The position numbers and the translations under genes were made by a program. Below are positions 8,253 to 17,015 of a stretch of 64,000 nucleotides of DNA, in pieces (within the stretch, counting starts at the first letter, position 1; the number at the start of each line of letters is the position of its first letter). The notes under the pieces are model-generated. The model did not search any database. It worked only from the letters and a program-made list of their open reading frames with translations, and was not told the origin of the DNA. The stretch spans positions 1 through 64,000 of the forward strand of contig JAHBXN010000008.1 of the NCBI GenBank assembly GCA_019636475.1, in the 5' to 3' direction. The stretch is from Phycisphaerae bacterium (GTDB taxonomy: Bacteria; Planctomycetota; Phycisphaerae; UBA1845; UTPLA1).

Positions 8253-9548
8253 ATGAAAACTTCGCCCAACGACATTTCCCTCAAACCGCCTCCCGGACCG
8301 GTCGATCGGACAGTCTGCCTTCCGGGCAGCAAGAGTCTGACCAACCGCGCCCTGCTCATTGCGGCGCTTGCTCATGGCAAGTCCACCCTCGATGGAATTC
8401 TCTTGGCTGATGATACGCGATTGATGATGTCCGCGCTTGCGGAGCTGGGTGTTCACGTTGAGGTCGATGAATTGCGGCATCGTGCCTCCGTTCCCGGCTG
8501 TGCCGGGCACTTCCCCAACGGCGATGCGGAGCTATTCTGCGGTAATGCCGGAACCGTGATGAGATTTCTCGCCGCCGCCTGCTGCGCTAACTACGGCGAA
8601 TACAAACTTGACGGTGTCAGTCGAATGCGTGAACGGCCCGTCGGGAGCCTGGTCACCGCATTGCGGGAGTTGGGTGGACAAATCGGCTATCTTGAGCGGG
8701 AGGGATTCCCGCCTTTGGGAGTGCAAGGCAAGGGACTCCGCGGCGGGCGCATCACGATCGACGCTGGAATATCAAGTCAGTTTGTATCATCGATACTGAT
8801 GGCTTCACCGTTGGCGATGAACGATGTTTTCATCGAGATTCGCGGCGAGTTGGCCAGCGAGCCTTACGTCGCGATGACCTTGCAGGTCATGGACGCCTTT
8901 GGTGTACAAGCCGTCGAGGAAAAACTGCGAAAGTTCATCGTGCCGGCTCCGCAGGCCTATCAGGCCGCCGAATTCGATGTCGAGCCTGACGCGTCCGCGG
9001 CGTCATACTTTTTTGCGGCTGCCGCGGTAACCGGCGGTCGCGTGACGGTGGAGGGGCTCGGCCTTCAGAGTTGTCAGGGTGATCTGGGCTTTGTTGATCT
9101 GCTGGAGCGAATGGGTTGCCGTGTTGAGCAGGGGCCTCGACATACGACGGTATGGGGCCCGAAGGATCTTCGGCTGCGCGGAATCGACGTCGATCTGAAC
9201 CGCATGCCGGACGTCGCGCCGACGCTCGCGGTTGTCGCGGCCTTCGCGGAAGGACCGACGCACATTCGCAACGTGCCAAACATACGGCACAAAGAATCCA
9301 ATCGGCTTGCCGCCCTTGCAACGGAGCTGGGTCATCTCGGCGTCGCAACCGAACTGCGAGACGATGGGCTGTCTATACTGCCGGCGCACTTACCCAGGGC
9401 CGCCGCCATCGGCACTTACGAAGATCATCGTATGGCGATGAGCTTCGCGATTGCCGGTCTGCGCGTCGACGGCATCGTGATTCGCGAGGCGGACTGTGTC
9501 AGCAAGACCTTCCCGGAGTTCTTCGAAATCTGGGCTGATCTGGCGTAG
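8253..9548 (+). CDS. aroA: 3-phosphoshikimate 1-carboxyvinyltransferase (EPSP synthase)
   Basis: Sixth step of the shikimate pathway, transferring enolpyruvyl from PEP to shikimate-3-phosphate. Landmarks are L-P-G-S-K-S-L-T-N-R-A at 23-33, G-N-A-G-T at 97-101, R-M-R-E-R-P-V, R-H-K-E-S-N-R and Y-E-D-H-R-M-A-M-S-F near the C-terminus. The 431-residue product from the ATG at 8253 matches the usual length; the frame is open upstream to 8070 but that part has no homology-like features. The G-N-A-G-T motif is not changed to the Ala-substituted form associated with class II glyphosate tolerance. Confidence 0.96.
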   Translation: MKTSPNDISLKPPPGPVDRTVCLPGSKSLTNRALLIAALAHGKSTLDGILLADDTRLMMSALAELGVHVEVDELRHRASVPGCAGHFPNGDAELFCGNAGTVMRFLAAACCANYGEYKLDGVSRMRERPVGSLVTALRELGGQIGYLEREGFPPLGVQGKGLRGGRITIDAGISSQFVSSILMASPLAMNDVFIEIRGELASEPYVAMTLQVMDAFGVQAVEEKLRKFIVPAPQAYQAAEFDVEPDASAASYFFAAAAVTGGRVTVEGLGLQSCQGDLGFVDLLERMGCRVEQGPRHTTVWGPKDLRLRGIDVDLNRMPDVAPTLAVVAAFAEGPTHIRNVPNIRHKESNRLAALATELGHLGVATELRDDGLSILPAHLPRAAAIGTYEDHRMAMSFAIAGLRVDGIVIREADCVSKTFPEFFEIWADLA

Positions 9549-9726
9549 AAACCTGATTTCATCGTGGTCCTGCTCAGCCCGCCCAGATCAGACTTTTCAT
9601 GGCTTGCCGCCGCGGCGCCGCCCGGACGAAGTTGATGCGACGGCCTACGTCCGGCGAGCACTGTGAACGCTATTCCTGTTGCGGCATATTTGGGTCAGAC
9701 CGGCAGCATGTTCGGCTTAACTGGTG

Positions 9727-10110
9727 TCAGTCACCCAGCCCGATCGCGCTGGCTGCCGCGTAGTTCTCGGTGTGCGTGATTGAAAGCATGACGCGCGTGA
9801 TGCCGAGCCGACGCGCGACCAGCAGTGTATGACCCGACAGCGTCACGCGCGGCTGTCCGGCCTCGTCATTCACGATCTCGATGTCGGTCCACGCGATCTG
9901 GCCGCGCCATCCGGTGCCGATCATCTTCAGCACGGCCTCTTTCGCGGCGAATCTCCCCGCAATGCTGGGCACCGGGTTCTTCATTCGTTCACAATAGGCG
10001 CGCTCGACTGGTGTCAGAATGCGATCCAGAAATCGATCCGGGTGCTGCTGCCACACGCGCTCGATTCGCACGTTCTCAATCAAGTCGATGCCGTGTCCCA
10101 ACACGCTCAT
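9727..10110 (-). CDS. acpS: Holo-[acyl-carrier-protein] synthase
   Basis: Transfers 4'-phosphopantetheine from CoA to acyl carrier protein. The magnesium-binding Asp is in G-H-G-I-D-L-I-E (D9) and the second acidic residue in R-F-A-A-K-E-A-V (E58); the C-terminal S-I-T-H-T-E-N-Y-A-A-A is the third conserved block. Its 127 residues from the ATG at 10110 match family size; an in-frame start nine codons upstream would abut the RmlC-like gene. The two genes are in the same orientation with a 27-base gap and are probably co-transcribed. Confidence 0.94.
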   Translation of the reverse strand: MSVLGHGIDLIENVRIERVWQQHPDRFLDRILTPVERAYCERMKNPVPSIAGRFAAKEAVLKMIGTGWRGQIAWTDIEIVNDEAGQPRVTLSGHTLLVARRLGITRVMLSITHTENYAAASAIGLGD

Positions 10111-10137
10111 AGGTACAACCGCCCTGGTCTGCCTCAT

Positions 10138-10677
10138 TCAACCATCGCGTCTCGCCCATACATAGGGAATCTCGTTCTCGTGCGGATGCGCGCGAAACTC
10201 ATCCGGCTGCGCGTGGTGATAGCATTCGGACGTCACATTGATAACGATGGACTCCACGTCCGACACGCACATCCACCCGTGGTATACGCCGGGCGGAATC
10301 CGGGCGATCGCCGGACGATGCTCGCTCAAGTAAATCTCATTTACCTCGCCCGAGGTGGATGAGCCGTCCCGCGCATCGAAGAGGGCCAACTTGACCGCGC
10401 CGCGCACACAGTAAAAGTGGTCCGTCTGCAATCGATGAAAGTGCCATGCCTTCACTACACCCGGATAGGTCGTCGTGTAATAGACCTGTCCGAATTTCTC
10501 GAACCAGGGATCGTCCGCTCGGAGAATCTCGCCGAGCCGGCCGCGCTCGTCCGGCATCACGTTCGCAAGCCGCGCGTCAACTCCGTCGATTACCCGTGAA
10601 AAGCCGCGAATCAGAAGCGCTCCGCGTGAGAGCACGACCTTCAGCGGCGGCAATGACGATTTGTCAATTGATGGCAT
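10138..10677 (-). CDS. dTDP-4-dehydrorhamnose 3,5-epimerase-like cupin (RmlC family)
   Basis: A 179-residue protein matching the RfbC/RmlC family of nucleotide-sugar epimerases: R-G-R-L-G-E-I-L-R near residue 45, then K-A-W-H-F-H-R-L-Q-T-D-H-F-Y-C-V-R-G with the catalytic-type His, V-K-L-A-L-F-D-A-R, and I-P-P-G-V-Y-H-G-W. These blocks define the cupin barrel used to epimerise dTDP-4-keto-6-deoxyglucose at C3/C5. The partners RmlA, RmlB and RmlD are not in the window, so a WxcM-like ketoisomerase or other nucleotide-sugar cupin remains possible. It lies just upstream of acpS. Confidence 0.8.
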   Translation of the reverse strand: MPSIDKSSLPPLKVVLSRGALLIRGFSRVIDGVDARLANVMPDERGRLGEILRADDPWFEKFGQVYYTTTYPGVVKAWHFHRLQTDHFYCVRGAVKLALFDARDGSSTSGEVNEIYLSEHRPAIARIPPGVYHGWMCVSDVESIVINVTSECYHHAQPDEFRAHPHENEIPYVWARRDG

Positions 10678-10875
10678 GGCTGAATTAAACCCATTCCCGC
10701 AACATCAAAAAGGTGCGTCCGACGGTAGAAGCGCGATCAGCGCTTGTCAAGCGTGGGCGGTCGCCTCGTATCGGCTCGGTCGTCCCGAGGATATACTCTG
10801 GCTCCGGGTGATGCCTCCGCCGCGAGGCCGCTCGGGATGCAAGCAATCAGCGGCGCCATGTACGGGCAGGTTCAA

Positions 10876-11802
10876 ATGGCTCTTGAGCGTATCCAGAAAG
10901 TGCTGGCTGCCGCCGGATTGGGTTCGCGACGCGACTGCGAACAAATGGTCGCGGACGGCCGCGTACGCGTGAATGGCGAGTTGATCGAGCGCCTGCCGTT
11001 GATCATCGACCCGGACCATGATCGCGTCACGGTCGACGGACGACCGATTCGCCGGGCGAGGCTCGTCTATTTTGTCCTCCACAAGCCGGCCGGCGTTCAA
11101 TGCACGATGTCGCGAGTCGAAGGCCGAACGACCGTTGGCGGCCTCATGGCACGTCTGGACGAACCTGTCATGCCGGTGGGGCGGATGGACGCCGAGTGTG
11201 CGGGCCTGGTTCTACTTACCAACGATCGCGACATGATGGCAGCCTTGTCCGACCCGCGCTGCGGGCTTGAAAAGACCTACCGGGTTGAAACCGCCTCGCC
11301 TCCAGATGCCGGCGCGCTGGCTTCGCTGCGAGAAGGCATCCGGTTGTCTGATGGTCGAACGGCGCCGGCGCGCGTCAAGGTCATTCACTCCGACAGGCAG
11401 CGCTGCGTGTTCGAAGTGTCGATTAACGACCGTCTGCAACGCGAAGTGCCACGAATTCTCGCCCGGCACGGATTGAAGGTAAAACGAATCACGCGAATCA
11501 AATTCGGAAAACTCAGCCTGCGGGAGATTCCCGTCGCGGCTGCGCGGCCGCTGACGCGCGAGGAACTGGCCTACCTCAGGAAGGCGGCATCCGGCGAGAT
11601 GGCCGACGCGCCGGCTGCGATGCCTCGTCGTGCCTCGGCAAATCGCTCCGCGCCGACGCGGCGCATGATTGGGCGCAAGTCCACGCGCGAAATGCCGCAG
11701 GTGGGGCCGAATCAGCACGCGGAGAATCGCCAATCTCCGAAAACGGCTGCGCGCGCGGCCGGGCCGGTGCGCCGCCGCCGCATCATTCTTCCGGACGAGT
11801 GA
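10876..11802 (+). CDS. RsuA/RluB-family pseudouridine synthase
   Basis: rRNA pseudouridine synthase. The N-terminus is an S4 RNA-binding domain (L-E-R-I-Q-K-V-L-A-A-A-G-L-G-S-R-R near residues 3-19, then V-R-V-N-G). The catalytic loop V-G-R-M-D-A-E-C-A-G-L-V-L-L-T-N-D holds the nucleophilic Asp. The C-terminal catalytic block that normally reads E-G-R-N-R-E-V-R-R-L is here I-N-D-R-L-Q-R-E-V-P-R-I-L, an unusual variant. A basic, disordered tail of about 70 residues ends the protein. The start is ATG 10876 with a modest GGCAGG upstream; ATG 10858 is an alternative. Specificity for 16S or 23S rRNA cannot be decided. Confidence 0.87.
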   Translation: MALERIQKVLAAAGLGSRRDCEQMVADGRVRVNGELIERLPLIIDPDHDRVTVDGRPIRRARLVYFVLHKPAGVQCTMSRVEGRTTVGGLMARLDEPVMPVGRMDAECAGLVLLTNDRDMMAALSDPRCGLEKTYRVETASPPDAGALASLREGIRLSDGRTAPARVKVIHSDRQRCVFEVSINDRLQREVPRILARHGLKVKRITRIKFGKLSLREIPVAAARPLTREELAYLRKAASGEMADAPAAMPRRASANRSAPTRRMIGRKSTREMPQVGPNQHAENRQSPKTAARAAGPVRRRRIILPDE

Positions 11803-11832
11803 TCTTAGAGTTGGCCGTCCTTGCGCAGGTGG

Positions 11833-14781
11833 TCATGAACCGAGCAGGGCACTCACATACGGCTGAACGTCCGCTCCATCGATGACGCCGCTTGCGTCAA
11901 AGTCATAGATGCAGTTGTACGGGGCAACTTCAAGAAGAGTGTCCACGAACGGAGTTACGCCGCCTTCGAGCAGTTCGCAAATGTCGCTCGTGCCGTTGGC
12001 ATTGCAATCAACCAGGCCGGCCCGGGGAAACCGGACGAAGATGGAGATCTGCCGTCCGGAATCGCAATTCACTGCCGCCGCAACGTCCGGTGTGGCGACG
12101 AGGTTCAGCACGGCATCGCCGCTGGCGACCGCTGTGTTCCAGGTCGTGGCGGAGACGGTCAGCTTCGCGTAGTTGGGCGTGCTTGCGCAATCGCTACCGG
12201 AAGTCTCATAGATTCGCCCGATAGGCGTGCCGTTCACGTTTACGTCTGCGTATTCTGTGTCCGCGGAGAAGTCGCCGCGCACGGTGAAATAAATCGCAAC
12301 ATCGCCGCCGGCCTCGGGCGGTTCACTAAGGATATAGGCTTGCGGCAATCCGACTCCCGGCGGTTCCATCGGCGGCGACGCACTTGCATAGTCGTTCGGA
12401 AGCCCATCACCATTCGCCGCTCCGCACCCGACACATGTGAACACGCTGAAGTCGTCGAGATACCAGCCCCTTGCTCCCGTGCATCCATCCTTGCTGAGCT
12501 CGAACTGTAGCCGGAACTCGTCACCAGGAGCGACGAGCGTGGTGAGATCGATCACAGTCTCGCCCCAGCCGCCGCCTGAGCCGGACCATGCCGCCTGACC
12601 GGCATTCGGATTCGTATTGCCGGGCGCGGGCGCGAGCCGGTCGTTGTAGGGGTTTGCGACGAATGAAGTACGCGGCACCTCGATTGCGGCATTCCCATTC
12701 ACAATGATCTTCACATTGCCGCCGTCATAAGCGCCTTCGGTCCAGATCAGGTGTGTGAACGAAGCGAACAGGCTGCCACCGCCGATCGGCGCCACCATGA
12801 GCGGACTCACGAGTGAATGGACACCCGATTGATCGTTTGATCCGCAATTGCCGATGCTGGGATTCGGGCAGAACCATGCGGTGCCTGTGCGCCCGAAAAG
12901 GAACGGCCCGGGGGTGAGTTCCCAGTCAAACGGAGTCGGTCCGGTGTTGAACACCGTCCAGCCCGTGTTGCCGCTCTCGAAGTCGTCAGCGAACAGCACG
13001 TCGCGGTCGCCGCACTCGAACACCGACGACGAATCCAGAATCACCGGGCCGATCAGCCCGCATCGCCCCGGCGTATTCAACTCAACGGCCAGTAAGGCCT
13101 TGTTCAACTCCGTGACGTCCGCGGCGGTGATTGGCTCCGTGATCGGCGATCCGGTTCGAGGGTCGTTCGGGAAGGTGCCGACCAGATCGAGCGCTGCCTG
13201 ATTCAGGGCGAGGTAGGCGTCGTTGAAGTTGGATGCCTGAGTCAGGTAGATTGTCAGGGCGCGATACCAGATTGCGCCGGCCTTGATCGGACCGATGCCC
13301 TGCACTTCGTACCCGTTGAATGTCTTGCCATCCGTTACGATGGCGAATGCGTGGTTCGGCACGCCGCTTCCGCTATGAACGCCGCCGTTGTCAATTGCAG
13401 GGCACACATGGAGTGGACTTAGCGCGCGGTCGGGGTGATTCCGGCAGGGAGGATTCCACATATCCCGGAAGGCATTGGACGTGACGCTCACATCTTCCCC
13501 GAGCAGCCAGCGGACGCCATCGGGAAAGTTGTCGACCTTCGGACTGCATCCTGAGCCCCGTAGATTGTTGGGGCTATCGAGGCCGGGACCGGTCGAATGC
13601 GTCGGCCAGAACGGCGGTTGTGGATTGCCTGCAAACGCCGAATCGCCGTTGAACAGGTCCACCAACTCGCCGAATACGTCGGAGTAGGATTCGTTCAACT
13701 GTCCCGGCTGATTCTGGTAAATGAGATTTGCCGTGTATTGTGTGACACCGTGGGTCAACTCGTGCCCGACAACGTCGTCGGTCACCAGGCCCGTGCAGAA
13801 CACCATCTGGACTCCGTTCCAATATGCGTTCGGGCAGTTCGGTGAAGTCGAGTTGACCGTGGCCACCATGGTGATGCCGGCGCCGTCGATGCTGTCGCGG
13901 CCAAATGCGCGAAAATAATAATCGTAGGTGTCGCCGTAGTAGTCATATGCGCGATTCACATCCTCAGGCGATGCCACGGCCGGAGCGCCCTCGCCGCGCG
14001 CCAGTGTTCCCGGTATGCCGCTCGCGCCGTTTCCATCGTATATGGCCCGGTCCTTGGCGGCGTGGATCATCGACCATTGATCGATGATTTCGCCGTTGGC
14101 GGCGTCCACGAAGAACCCTTCGCGAATGCCCGCACTGTAGTCTGCGACCACGATGTAATAGGCCGCCCGGGCGCCCATCGGCGGGTCGCCGTACCAGCCC
14201 GGATCAACAATGACAAACTCGTTCCGCTCAATGAGCGCGCCGGCTTCGGCGATGCGATCCAATGCAACGAGATTCGCGTCGTCCGCGGTGAGTTTCGCAT
14301 TGACTGGGAGTTTGGTTGACAGTGGATAAAATCGACCGTTCACCGACATGATCTGCCCGGCCGCATTCTGGTGAACTTTGAGGTCACCGGAGAATACGGG
14401 CACCCCGGCGTGAAGTTGCTGATAGGTCGTGTGGGTCCAGCCGATGCCGTCCGTCTCCCGTTTCACTTCAACCAACTGCACATTGGGATCGCTCACGCCG
14501 AATACGGAACCATGAATCTGGAAGAAATCGATCGGCTCGGGCCGCGCGATCTGATTCGCGCCCGGTGCGCCGGCATCTAGGGAAATCGGCCCACCATTCG
14601 GACCCTGCACAAAGACGACCAGGCCGAGCGACGCATTGTGGCTGATCTCCAGATCGCTCGCATGAAGATGGGTTGTTGCGAAGCCGATCAGCGCGATGCC
14701 CAGCGCGACCGTCGTGGGACGTGGTTGATTCACCAGTTTCAATCCGCGATTTCCAATGTGTGCACTGAACTTGTTCAACAC
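11833..14781 (-). CDS. Secreted M4 (thermolysin-like) metalloprotease with dockerin-like C-terminus
   Basis: A 982-residue exported zinc protease. A signal peptide spans about 20-42, followed by an FTP/PepSY-type propeptide region. The M4 catalytic domain carries H340-E-L-T-H344 and the third ligand E364 in N-E-S-Y-S-D. Further on are G-A-I-W-Y-R-A-L and the active-site-type N-H-A-F region. A jelly-roll-like segment with D-F-E-S-G-N-T-G-W and W-Y-L-D-D-F follows near 590-790, and the last 25 residues form a dockerin-like repeat (D-F-D-A-S-G-V-I-D-G-A-D-V). Start GTG 14781 or TTG 14778 sits behind AGGAGAT. It is probably a surface or extracellular peptidase. Confidence 0.92.
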   Translation of the reverse strand: MLNKFSAHIGNRGLKLVNQPRPTTVALGIALIGFATTHLHASDLEISHNASLGLVVFVQGPNGGPISLDAGAPGANQIARPEPIDFFQIHGSVFGVSDPNVQLVEVKRETDGIGWTHTTYQQLHAGVPVFSGDLKVHQNAAGQIMSVNGRFYPLSTKLPVNAKLTADDANLVALDRIAEAGALIERNEFVIVDPGWYGDPPMGARAAYYIVVADYSAGIREGFFVDAANGEIIDQWSMIHAAKDRAIYDGNGASGIPGTLARGEGAPAVASPEDVNRAYDYYGDTYDYYFRAFGRDSIDGAGITMVATVNSTSPNCPNAYWNGVQMVFCTGLVTDDVVGHELTHGVTQYTANLIYQNQPGQLNESYSDVFGELVDLFNGDSAFAGNPQPPFWPTHSTGPGLDSPNNLRGSGCSPKVDNFPDGVRWLLGEDVSVTSNAFRDMWNPPCRNHPDRALSPLHVCPAIDNGGVHSGSGVPNHAFAIVTDGKTFNGYEVQGIGPIKAGAIWYRALTIYLTQASNFNDAYLALNQAALDLVGTFPNDPRTGSPITEPITAADVTELNKALLAVELNTPGRCGLIGPVILDSSSVFECGDRDVLFADDFESGNTGWTVFNTGPTPFDWELTPGPFLFGRTGTAWFCPNPSIGNCGSNDQSGVHSLVSPLMVAPIGGGSLFASFTHLIWTEGAYDGGNVKIIVNGNAAIEVPRTSFVANPYNDRLAPAPGNTNPNAGQAAWSGSGGGWGETVIDLTTLVAPGDEFRLQFELSKDGCTGARGWYLDDFSVFTCVGCGAANGDGLPNDYASASPPMEPPGVGLPQAYILSEPPEAGGDVAIYFTVRGDFSADTEYADVNVNGTPIGRIYETSGSDCASTPNYAKLTVSATTWNTAVASGDAVLNLVATPDVAAAVNCDSGRQISIFVRFPRAGLVDCNANGTSDICELLEGGVTPFVDTLLEVAPYNCIYDFDASGVIDGADVQPYVSALLGS

Positions 14782-15208
14782 AGATCTCCTCAGTGTCGGC
14801 GCGATCCGGTCGGCGGATCCGCTAGGTCACGAACGGTCACGTCATCAGGGGAGCATGTCTCGGCGCGATGATGAAATCACCCACGCACCGATCGGCCATT
14901 CCAGATGTGGCGGGATATCACACCGGTTTGACGCGATGCCGCAGGGATTGAACGGCCGATAAGTCCTATTCCACTCCTACCTGTGCAAGCGCGGCTCAGT
15001 GTCTGATTGTACCGGATCGGAAGGCCAAAATCAGCGCGGACTTTCCCGTGGGTGCTGCAAAATGCCGCTGATTTCGGATTTCTCCGGCGCAGGCGACCCG
15101 GATGCTGTAAAATTCGCATGTATTTTCTTTGAGACCTCAGGCGGGAACCGCGCGCGCCACGGCGCTCGAGCCCGGACCTTCCTCGGTAGACCATTTCGGA
15201 GAGGCCCA
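14782..15208. other. Divergent intergenic region
   Basis: About 430 bases between two oppositely oriented exported-protease genes. It must carry both promoters, but I could not find a convincing -35/-10 pair. The frame of the downstream gene stays open through part of it, but that segment shows no protein-like features before the GTG at 15209. Confidence 0.4.
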
Positions 15209-16642
15209 GTGCCAGTCACGATTTTGAGTTCCGCTGCGGGCCTGTTTGCCTGCCTGGCGATCGTCGGCATCAACGTCGAGCCGCCTCCGATTGATCCGGC
15301 CCCGACACACATCGTTGCTGGCCGCCGGTTTCGCATCATTTGCGATTGGAAAAATCAGAAAGCGGCTGCGGAAGCATTGCGGGTGGTTGAAGCAGTCTGG
15401 CCCATCGTCACCGAGTCATGGGATTGCGATGAAGGCTTCGCTGAGTCGAGCGAGCCGGTCACGGAATTGGACGTCTACCTCTATCAAACCATCGCCGCGT
15501 ACGAATCGGCCGACGCGGCCCGCACCGGCGGCCGCTTCCGGGAGAATCTGAGTTTCTCTCATCACCAGGATCGCAAGGCACGCGTGGCGCTCCAACCCCC
15601 GTGCTCCGATGAACTGCTGGCGCGCTCCGGGCTGCCGGTACTTACTCGAACGATGCTCGCGCATGAGGCCGCCCATCTCGCGGTCTATTCGCTCATTCCC
15701 AACCATGCCGACCATCCCGAGTGGATGACGGAAGGATTTGCCGCATGGGCCGCGACCGAGGTGTTACTCGCTGATCGCAGCATTGATTCAGTCGAAGCCG
15801 ATCCCTTCAGCGCGACGATGCTGACGCGCGCTCGCGGCCTGGCGAACGATAAGCGATGGCCTTCACTGAAATCGATCATCACAGGCGTGAGGCTGCCGTT
15901 CAAATTGCAGGATCGGTATGCCATTTACTGGCAGCTCTATCGGTTCCTGAATCAGCCGCAATACCAGATGAAGCTCAGCGAGATCCATCGCCATGCGCGA
16001 CGGTCTCCGCGTTCGAATCGCCTGACCTTGGAATTGGGCGACTTCGCCACCAGGCAATTCGGAGGATTGGGTGGGTTGAAGGCATGCGATGCGGAATTTC
16101 GTCGATTTGTGATGGAGGCGCGCCCGCGGTGGTGGGAATTGACTCGCTCGATGGAAATCCGAGGGGACGAATGGATTCAGATCGCCTTTCCGTCCACCCG
16201 GGCTTCTCTTCAATTCGACAAGCCGATACAGGCGACATCGTTTCGTGTGACGGGTTCGCTTGAGTTCCTGAGGAATCAGGTCGATCACGGAGAGTCGGCC
16301 ATTGTATTCCATGGAAACCCGGATGCCTCAATCGAAATTCGATTCTCGACCGACCGATCGGTCCAGATCGCATCCGTGGACAAACCGACCGGCCGGATTC
16401 GAATCCTGGGGCAGGGCCGGTTGGAGAATCAGGCCGCCGGGAATCACAAACCGGGTCCGCATCGCTTCTCGATCGACATCGGGGCTGGCCGCGTCGCAAT
16501 AGGGGTTGATGGTCAGCCGCCGCTGCAAGCTGACTTTCCCGCTGGTGAGGCGTCGTATTTCTGGGGACTCATTGCCGATCGCGGCACGGCTGTGATCTGG
16601 CGAAACCTTGGATGGTCGTCAGGCGCCGATGCGGGCAAGTGA
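15209..16642 (+). CDS. Secreted gluzincin-like peptidase (HExxH, MA-like)
   Basis: A 477-residue exported protein. GTG 15209 has an excellent ribosome site GGAGAGG (15198-15204) and is followed by a signal peptide (about residues 1-21). The motif H152-E-A-A-H156 with a downstream Glu in E-W-M-T-E175-G-F-A-A-W matches peptidase MA/gluzincin proteins. The C-terminal 200 residues are beta-rich and resemble a concanavalin/laminin-G-like fold (for instance K-P-G-P-H-R-F-S-I-D-I-G). The substrate is unknown. It diverges from the M4 protease gene. Whether it is an active peptidase is inferred from the zinc motif only. Confidence 0.75.
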   Translation: MPVTILSSAAGLFACLAIVGINVEPPPIDPAPTHIVAGRRFRIICDWKNQKAAAEALRVVEAVWPIVTESWDCDEGFAESSEPVTELDVYLYQTIAAYESADAARTGGRFRENLSFSHHQDRKARVALQPPCSDELLARSGLPVLTRTMLAHEAAHLAVYSLIPNHADHPEWMTEGFAAWAATEVLLADRSIDSVEADPFSATMLTRARGLANDKRWPSLKSIITGVRLPFKLQDRYAIYWQLYRFLNQPQYQMKLSEIHRHARRSPRSNRLTLELGDFATRQFGGLGGLKACDAEFRRFVMEARPRWWELTRSMEIRGDEWIQIAFPSTRASLQFDKPIQATSFRVTGSLEFLRNQVDHGESAIVFHGNPDASIEIRFSTDRSVQIASVDKPTGRIRILGQGRLENQAAGNHKPGPHRFSIDIGAGRVAIGVDGQPPLQADFPAGEASYFWGLIADRGTAVIWRNLGWSSGADAGK

Positions 16643-17015
16643 AATGAGTTGAGAGGTTTGTACGCCACGGTTCATTCACACCGTCGGCCATGTCTGACCC
16701 GTTTGAAAGGTCGATACAATCGCGAGCCAACCAATCGGTGAATGACCCCAATGCGCCGATTCGGCTGTACCGCGGCGCGATTTCTGCCCGATATTCACAC
16801 AATGAGCATTCTTGATGCGCAACTGCGAGCCATCATTCAGCGATTACTCACCGCTCTTGAGGTCGGTGAGCTGAACGATCTGTGTTCCGGCAACGAATGC
16901 AGTCGATCTCCCACGCAATCCAGGCAGGGTGTCGATCTGCCACGGCGTGTTAACAGTTTTGATGTGCCGGATCGTCGCAGGCACATCCCATGGACCTGGA
17001 GCCAGCGCGGTGGCC
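16643..17015. other. Intergenic region
   Basis: About 370 bases. A TACAAT hexamer occurs at 16715-16720 without a good -35 partner. The ATP-grasp frame is open from 16929, but that leader does not look like protein. Nothing else recognised. Confidence 0.4.
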
